DNA of 8,389 nt from Bacillota bacterium. GTDB taxonomy: Bacteria > Bacillota > Clostridia > Christensenellales > CAG-138. Under the pieces are notes generated by a model. The model made no database searches. It was not told the origin of the DNA and saw only the letters and a program-made list of their open reading frames with translations. The DNA lies in NCBI GenBank assembly GCA_023461495.1, contig JAEYLA010000222.1, positions 1 through 8,389 of the forward strand, written 5' to 3'. The position numbers and the translations under genes were made by a program. Positions 4,151 to 8,389 of the stretch are shown piece by piece. Numbering within the stretch: the stretch's first letter is position 1; each line of letters begins with the position of its first letter.

Positions 4151-6028
4151 GTGGCGACTGAGCGGGAGCTGACTGCGCTTTATTTTTTTAATACCGGGGA
4201 GAGCGCCTGTGCGTATGAAACCATGGGCGCGCACCCTCTTCCGGACGGCGGCTGGCGCTTTCTTGTATGGGCGCCCAATGCGCGCGCGGTGCACGTTGCG
4301 GGCAGCTTCAATGGGTTTGATCCTGCCGCGGCTCCCATGCAGCCTATCGGGGAAACCGGCGTTTGGGAGGCGGTGGTTGCTTCGGCCAAGCGCGGGGATA
4401 CGTATAAATACGCGATCACCGCAAAGGACGGCACACTCTATTGGCGCACGGACCCTTACGCCACCCGCGCGGAGGAGCGTCCGGGAACGGCTTCCGTGCT
4501 TTGGGGCATTCCCACCCATCCGTGGGGGGATGCGGCCTATTATGAAGAGAAGAAGGGCAGCGATCCTTATCGCGAGCCCATGAATATCTACGAGGTGCAT
4601 CTGGGCTCGTTTCGGCAGGGGCTAAGCTACCGTCAGCTTGCAGACGAGCTGGTGGAGTATGCGGCGGATATGGGATATACGCATATCGAGCTGCTGCCGG
4701 TCACGGAGTATCCGCTCGATATGAGCTGGGGCTACCAGGTAACGGGCTATTATGCCGCAACCAACCGCTACGGCACGCCCGAGGACTTGATGTATTTTGT
4801 GGATCAGGCGCACCAAAGGGGCCTGGGCGTTCTGTTAGATTGGGTGAGCGCGCATTTCCCGCGCGACGCGCACGGGTTACGGCTCTATGACGGTACGCCG
4901 CTCTATGAGCCGGATGATCCGCGCCGCAGCGAGCAGCCGCAGTGGGGCACCATGCTCTTCGATTATGGCCGCACACAGGTGCAGAGCTTCTTATTGTCCA
5001 ATGCGTTTTATTTCCTCAAGGAATTTCATTTTGACGGGCTTCGGGTGGATGCGGTGAGCTGTATGCTCTACCACGACTATGGACGCGCGGGCACGGGCTG
5101 GGTACCCAACGTTTATGGCGGGCGCGAAAACCTCGAAGCCATCGCGTTTTTAAGGAAGCTGACCGCAAAGCTCAGGACTGAATGGCCAAATGGGGAGCGT
5201 CTTTTGATTGCGGAGGAAAGCACCTCCTTCCCCTATGTCACAAAGCCGGCGGAAGAGGGCGGCTTGGGCTTCCATTTCAAATGGAATATGGGCTGGATGA
5301 ACGATACCCTTTCCTATATGGAGAAGGATCCCATCCACCGCAAATGGCACCATGACAAGTTGACGTTTTCGCTCTGCTACGCGTTTTCGGAGCACTATGT
5401 GCTGCCGTTTTCCCATGACGAGGTGGTGCACGGCAAGCATTCCATGCTTGATAAAATGCCGGGGGATTACTGGCGCAAGTTCGCGCAGCTCCGGCTCACA
5501 CTTGCGTATCAGTTTGCGCATCCGGGCAAAAAGCTCAATTTCATGGGAAATGAATTCGGGCAGTTTATTGAGTGGCGCTACGGCGAAAGCCTGGATTGGC
5601 TGCTGTTGGACTATCCTATGCACCGCGGCATGCAGGCGTATTCCCGCATGCTCAATCAGTTCTATAAAAATACCCCGGCGCTCTATGAATGCGACGGGGG
5701 ATGGGACGGCTTTGAATGGGCGGGCGTAGATGACGGCGTGCATTCCGTTGTGGCGTTTTTTCGGCGGGATGCGGAAGGGAATACGCTCTTGTGTGCGTTC
5801 AATTTTACACCCGTACCTTGGGAGAATTACGTGCTGCCCGCCACGCTGCACGCGCAGCTGCATGAGGTGTTTTCAAGCGACGCGCAGATGCACGGCGGTA
5901 CGGGCGATTGGCACAATCCTATCCCGCTCGTCTGCGCAGGAAAGCCAAAGCTCAGGCTTCCGCCGCTTGGCGCGGTATTCTTCCGGGTGGAAGAAATCGC
6001 GCAGGAAGGGCAGCGCACCGCCACTTAA
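4151..6028 (+). CDS. glgB: 1,4-alpha-glucan branching enzyme (GH13)
   Basis: Cuts an alpha-1,4 chain of the growing glycogen and re-attaches it by an alpha-1,6 bond; cytoplasmic. The 625-residue product is the short bacterial form, lacking the extra N-terminal domain of the 728-residue E. coli enzyme. An N-terminal CBM48/E-set domain (about 22-110, with FLVWAPNA and VHVAGSFNGFD) precedes the GH13 barrel (about 120-500) and a C-terminal beta domain. Catalytic motifs are intact: DWVSAHFP (230-237), GLRVDAV with nucleophile Asp300, AEEST with acid/base Glu355, and FSHDEVVHGK with His422-Asp423. NVYGGRENLEAI, typical of branching enzymes, separates it from amylases. GTG 4151 is chosen because GGGGGTG (4138-4144) is complementary to the 16S end (one G-U pair) and lies 6 nt before it; a GTG at 4142 overlaps that site. 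First gene of the glgB-glgC-glgD run; 165 bp separate it from glgC. Confidence 0.96.
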   Translation: MATERELTALYFFNTGESACAYETMGAHPLPDGGWRFLVWAPNARAVHVAGSFNGFDPAAAPMQPIGETGVWEAVVASAKRGDTYKYAITAKDGTLYWRTDPYATRAEERPGTASVLWGIPTHPWGDAAYYEEKKGSDPYREPMNIYEVHLGSFRQGLSYRQLADELVEYAADMGYTHIELLPVTEYPLDMSWGYQVTGYYAATNRYGTPEDLMYFVDQAHQRGLGVLLDWVSAHFPRDAHGLRLYDGTPLYEPDDPRRSEQPQWGTMLFDYGRTQVQSFLLSNAFYFLKEFHFDGLRVDAVSCMLYHDYGRAGTGWVPNVYGGRENLEAIAFLRKLTAKLRTEWPNGERLLIAEESTSFPYVTKPAEEGGLGFHFKWNMGWMNDTLSYMEKDPIHRKWHHDKLTFSLCYAFSEHYVLPFSHDEVVHGKHSMLDKMPGDYWRKFAQLRLTLAYQFAHPGKKLNFMGNEFGQFIEWRYGESLDWLLLDYPMHRGMQAYSRMLNQFYKNTPALYECDGGWDGFEWAGVDDGVHSVVAFFRRDAEGNTLLCAFNFTPVPWENYVLPATLHAQLHEVFSSDAQMHGGTGDWHNPIPLVCAGKPKLRLPPLGAVFFRVEEIAQEGQRTAT

Positions 6029-6066
6029 TGCGAATCCGCATTCAAGCTGTTCCCTCTTTCCTTAGC

Positions 6067-6088
6067 TGTGGACAAATAGTTGTCCACA
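6067..6088. promoter_or_regulatory. Perfect 9-bp inverted repeat between glgB and glgC, DnaA-box-like
   Basis: TGTGGACAA (6067-6075) and TTGTCCACA (6080-6088) are exact reverse complements around ATAG. Each arm, read as TTGTCCACA, differs at one base from the DnaA box TTATCCACA, giving two inverted near-boxes. As RNA it forms a 9-bp hairpin with a 4-nt loop, but no T-run follows, so it is a poor terminator. It could be an operator, an mRNA-stabilising or processing hairpin, or a DnaA-binding site. A second small hairpin AATGCG-N4-CGCATT (6027-6042) overlaps the glgB stop. No good promoter for glgC was found in the 165-bp gap. Confidence 0.45.
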
Positions 6089-6193
6089 TGCATTCGAGAA
6101 TAGTGCGAAACGTTGTTTTCCGCGGCGTTGGGCCGATTTCATAAAGTTTTATTCCACAATATCCCATTGCGAAGGCAAAAAGGAGGATGCGCA

Positions 6194-7438
6194 TTGAGAA
6201 AAAAACAGATTGTCGCCATGCTGCTTGCCGGCGGACAGGGAAGCCGGCTTGGAATCCTGACGTCCAACATGGCGAAGCCGGCGGTGCCGTTCGGCGGCAA
6301 ATACCGCATTATCGACTTCCCGCTTTCCAACTGTGTCAATTCGGATATCGATACGGTCGGTGTTCTGACACAGTACCAGCCGCTGGAATTGAATTCCTAC
6401 ATCGGCAACGGCCAGCACTGGGATCTGGACCGCATCAGCGGCGGCGTGTTCGTACTGCCGCCCTATGTCAAGGGTAAGGGCGGGCAGTGGTATTCCGGCA
6501 CCGCGAACGCCATCTACCAAAACCAGATGTTTGTGGACCAGTATGATCCCAAATATGTGCTCATTCTCTCGGGCGATCATATCTACAAAATGGATTATAA
6601 CGCCATGCTCAACCGCCACAAGCAGCAAAAAGCGGGCTGCACCATCGCGGTGTTTCAGGTGCCGCTCTCGGAAGCGCACCGCTTTGGCATCATGAACACG
6701 GATGAGGAGGGCCGCATCGTTTCCTTTGATGAAAAACCCAAGGAGCCCAAGAGCGATCTTGCCAGCATGGGCGTGTATATTTTCGATTGGCCGCTGTTGA
6801 AGAAATACATGCAGGCGGACGCGGAGGACCCGGCTTCGGAAAACGATTTTGGACAGAACATCATCCCCGCCATGCTCAAGGAAGGAGAGCGCATGTCCGC
6901 TTATGCCTTCCACGGGTATTGGAAGGACGTCGGTACCATCGGCTCACTCTGGGCCGCCAATATGGATTTGCTGGAGGAGCCGCCGCTACTTGACCTTTAC
7001 GATCCCGCGTGGCGCATCTACAGCCGTAACCCCATTATGCCGCCGCACTATGTATCGCCGGGCGCGCACGTGGAGCGCAGTTTGGTCACCGAGGGGTGCG
7101 AGGTATATGGGCGCGTGCAGCACAGCATCCTGTTTGCGGGCGCATATGTGGCGGAGGGTGCTGAGGTCTGCGACAGCGTCATCATGCCGGGCGCGCGCAT
7201 TCATGCGGGCGCAAAAGTGCATAAGGCAATTATTGATGAGCGCGCCGTGATTGGCCGCAACTGCGTGGTGGGCGATGTGCTGCGGGAAGGCATCACGGTA
7301 GACAATTCCCTTACGGGCGATATCACGCTTGTCGGCTACGACATGTCCATACCCGATTATGCCTCCCTGCCGCGCGGTATGGTTGCCACCCGCGAAACGC
7401 TCGGATACCTGTACAAAAAGGGAGGGGAGACAGTATGA
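6194..7438 (+). CDS. glgC: Glucose-1-phosphate adenylyltransferase (ADP-glucose pyrophosphorylase), catalytic subunit
   Basis: Makes ADP-glucose and pyrophosphate from ATP and glucose-1-phosphate, the committed step of bacterial glycogen synthesis. The 414-residue product has an N-terminal nucleotidyltransferase domain with LLAGGQGSRL (10-19), KPAVPFGGKYRIIDFPLSN, WYSGTANAIYQN and SGDHIYKMDY with catalytic Asp128 (E. coli Asp142). The glucose-1-phosphate lysine is Lys181 in FDEKP (E. coli Lys195), followed by SMGVYIF. A left-handed beta-helix made of hexapeptide repeats follows (about 280-400). The start is TTG 6194: AGGAGG at 6181-6186 is 7 nt upstream and MRKKQIVAMLLAGG matches the family start. 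The in-frame ATG at 6113 would add 27 unlike residues, and ATG 6187 is out of frame. Its stop overlaps the glgD start by 4 nt (ATGA), so the two are translationally coupled. Allosteric behaviour cannot be read from the sequence. Confidence 0.96.
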   Translation: MRKKQIVAMLLAGGQGSRLGILTSNMAKPAVPFGGKYRIIDFPLSNCVNSDIDTVGVLTQYQPLELNSYIGNGQHWDLDRISGGVFVLPPYVKGKGGQWYSGTANAIYQNQMFVDQYDPKYVLILSGDHIYKMDYNAMLNRHKQQKAGCTIAVFQVPLSEAHRFGIMNTDEEGRIVSFDEKPKEPKSDLASMGVYIFDWPLLKKYMQADAEDPASENDFGQNIIPAMLKEGERMSAYAFHGYWKDVGTIGSLWAANMDLLEEPPLLDLYDPAWRIYSRNPIMPPHYVSPGAHVERSLVTEGCEVYGRVQHSILFAGAYVAEGAEVCDSVIMPGARIHAGAKVHKAIIDERAVIGRNCVVGDVLREGITVDNSLTGDITLVGYDMSIPDYASLPRGMVATRETLGYLYKKGGETV

Positions 7439-8389
7439 TCTCAAACGCATTCGGCATCATCTATACCGGAGATAACGACAGCATGCGCCTCAAGGACCTG
7501 ACATACTCCCGCTCCGTTGCCGCCGTCCCCTATGGCGGCCGTTACCGCTGCATCGATTTTATCATGAGCTGCATGGTCAACTCCGGCCTTACCAATATCG
7601 GCATTATTACGCAAAAAAACTATCATTCGCTTATGGACCATCTGGGCTCCGGCAAGGAGTGGGACCTGCACAGGAAGCGCGACGGGTTATTTATGCTCCC
7701 GCCCTTTGTCACGCGCGATAACGTGGGCCTGTACCGCGGCACGGTCGAGGCGCTCAAAAGCGTTTCGGGATATATCCGCAGAAGCTCGCAGCGCTATGTG
7801 ATCCTTTCGGGCAGCTATACCATATTCAATACCACCTTCCACCAGATGCTCGAGCAGCACGTGGAAACGGGCGCCGACATCACCATCATGTACAACGATG
7901 TGGAAGGAATGGAAACGGAAGCGCAGTATGAGGATCTCCGCCTTTCGGTAGACGAGAACGACCGCGTGACGGATATGGAGTATAACCCCTACCGCCCGTC
8001 CTGGCCGCACAAGAGCTGCGACGTGGTGCTCATGGAAAAAACGCTTCTGGAATACCTGGTGGAAGAGGCTTCCGCGCACGGCCTGTTCGATTTCTCGCAG
8101 GATGTGCTTATGCGCAATATCCACAAGCTGCGTATCTTCGGCTACCGGTACGATGGGCATGTGGCAAGGCTCAATTCGCCAAACTCCTTCTTTGCCGCCA
8201 ACATGGCGCTGCTTGAGCGCAACGTGCGGCAGGACCTGTTTTCGGATGAGCATCCCATCTACACCAAGGTCAAGGACGAGGTGTCCGCACGCTACGGCCC
8301 CCGCGCGGTTGCGAAAAACTCAATTGTGGCGGACGGCTGCGTGGTGGAAGGGGAAATCGAAAACTGCGTGCTGTTCCGCGGCGTGTACG
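7435..8389 (+). CDS. glgD: GlgD, ADP-glucose pyrophosphorylase-like subunit (3' end beyond window)
   Basis: A GlgC paralogue found mainly in Bacillota, where (Geobacillus stearothermophilus) it forms a complex with GlgC and modulates its activity. The first 318 codons are present; the frame is open at the window edge, and about 50 more residues would be expected. The fold is kept: PYGGRYRCIDFIMSN-like block (with C for N), GSGKEWDLHRKRDGLFMLPPF, and the start of the hexapeptide beta-helix (VADGCVVEGEIENCVLF) at the edge. The catalytic signatures are lost: the GGxGxRL loop is replaced by TGDNDSMRL, and SGDHIYKMDY becomes SGSYTIFNTT, so the catalytic Asp is Ser. It is therefore likely not an active pyrophosphorylase on its own. 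The ATG overlaps the glgC TGA, and GGAGGGGA (7421-7428) is the ribosome binding site. Tight coupling to glgC fits a 1:1 partner. glgA would be expected next. Confidence 0.94.
   Translation, partial: MISNAFGIIYTGDNDSMRLKDLTYSRSVAAVPYGGRYRCIDFIMSCMVNSGLTNIGIITQKNYHSLMDHLGSGKEWDLHRKRDGLFMLPPFVTRDNVGLYRGTVEALKSVSGYIRRSSQRYVILSGSYTIFNTTFHQMLEQHVETGADITIMYNDVEGMETEAQYEDLRLSVDENDRVTDMEYNPYRPSWPHKSCDVVLMEKTLLEYLVEEASAHGLFDFSQDVLMRNIHKLRIFGYRYDGHVARLNSPNSFFAANMALLERNVRQDLFSDEHPIYTKVKDEVSARYGPRAVAKNSIVADGCVVEGEIENCVLFRGVY

Noticed and set aside
5150..5863. Long minus-strand frame inside glgB (and similar ones inside glgC and glgD)
   Set aside because: Antisense shadows of strongly conserved coding sequence; no recognisable product or start signals.
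6104..6120. MalR/cre-like site between glgB and glgC (GCGAAACGTTGTTT)
   Set aside because: Only the central AAACGTT agrees; the outer bases break the palindrome and the cre consensus.

Overview
The window reads as part of a glycogen / alpha-glucan metabolism locus from a moderately GC-rich, probably anaerobic Bacillota (Clostridia-type) bacterium. The evidence for this is the glgB-glgC-glgD order with a glgD paralogue (typical of Bacillota), strong GGAGG-type ribosome binding sites, TTG and GTG start codons, sigma-A-like promoters, and a two-iron desulfoferrodoxin of the kind found in anaerobes. A finer placement cannot be supported from the sequence alone.

Layout. Bases 1-303 hold no gene. 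They contain a strong promoter, a perfect 11-bp inverted repeat over its -10, a MalR/CcpA-type palindrome just downstream, and a leader of about 260 nt ahead of malQ (304-1776, +, 4-alpha-glucanotransferase). A bidirectional terminator (about 1806-1836) separates malQ from a convergent DeoR/GlpR-family regulator (1850-2623, -). Upstream of that regulator, on the same strand, lies a small membrane protein of the YccF family (2765-3130, -) made of two near-identical halves. Divergent from it is a class I desulfoferrodoxin / superoxide reductase (3301-3684, +) with its own promoter and terminator. A gap of about 400 bp (3749-4150) with two candidate promoters and a leader hairpin precedes glgB (4151-6028, +). 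After a 165-bp gap with a 9-bp inverted repeat come glgC (6194-7438, +) and glgD (7435 to the window end, +, incomplete), which overlap by 4 nt.

How they fit. GlgC (with GlgD as probable regulatory/structural partner) makes ADP-glucose, and GlgB introduces alpha-1,6 branches into the growing glucan. MalQ rearranges malto-oligosaccharides released during breakdown. Glycogen synthase (glgA) and phosphorylase (glgP) are not in the window and would be expected beyond the right edge. The DeoR regulator has the sugar-phosphate sensing domain of its family, but its target is not shown by the sequence. The desulfoferrodoxin and YccF genes look like unrelated neighbours sitting between malQ and the glg operon.

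No mobile element, CRISPR array, tRNA, rRNA or clearly new system was seen. The most interesting material is regulatory: the stacked palindromes at the malQ promoter, the DnaA-box-like inverted pair between glgB and glgC, and the leader structures. Two starts differ from what a longest-ORF call would give (yccF at an internal GTG, glgC at TTG).
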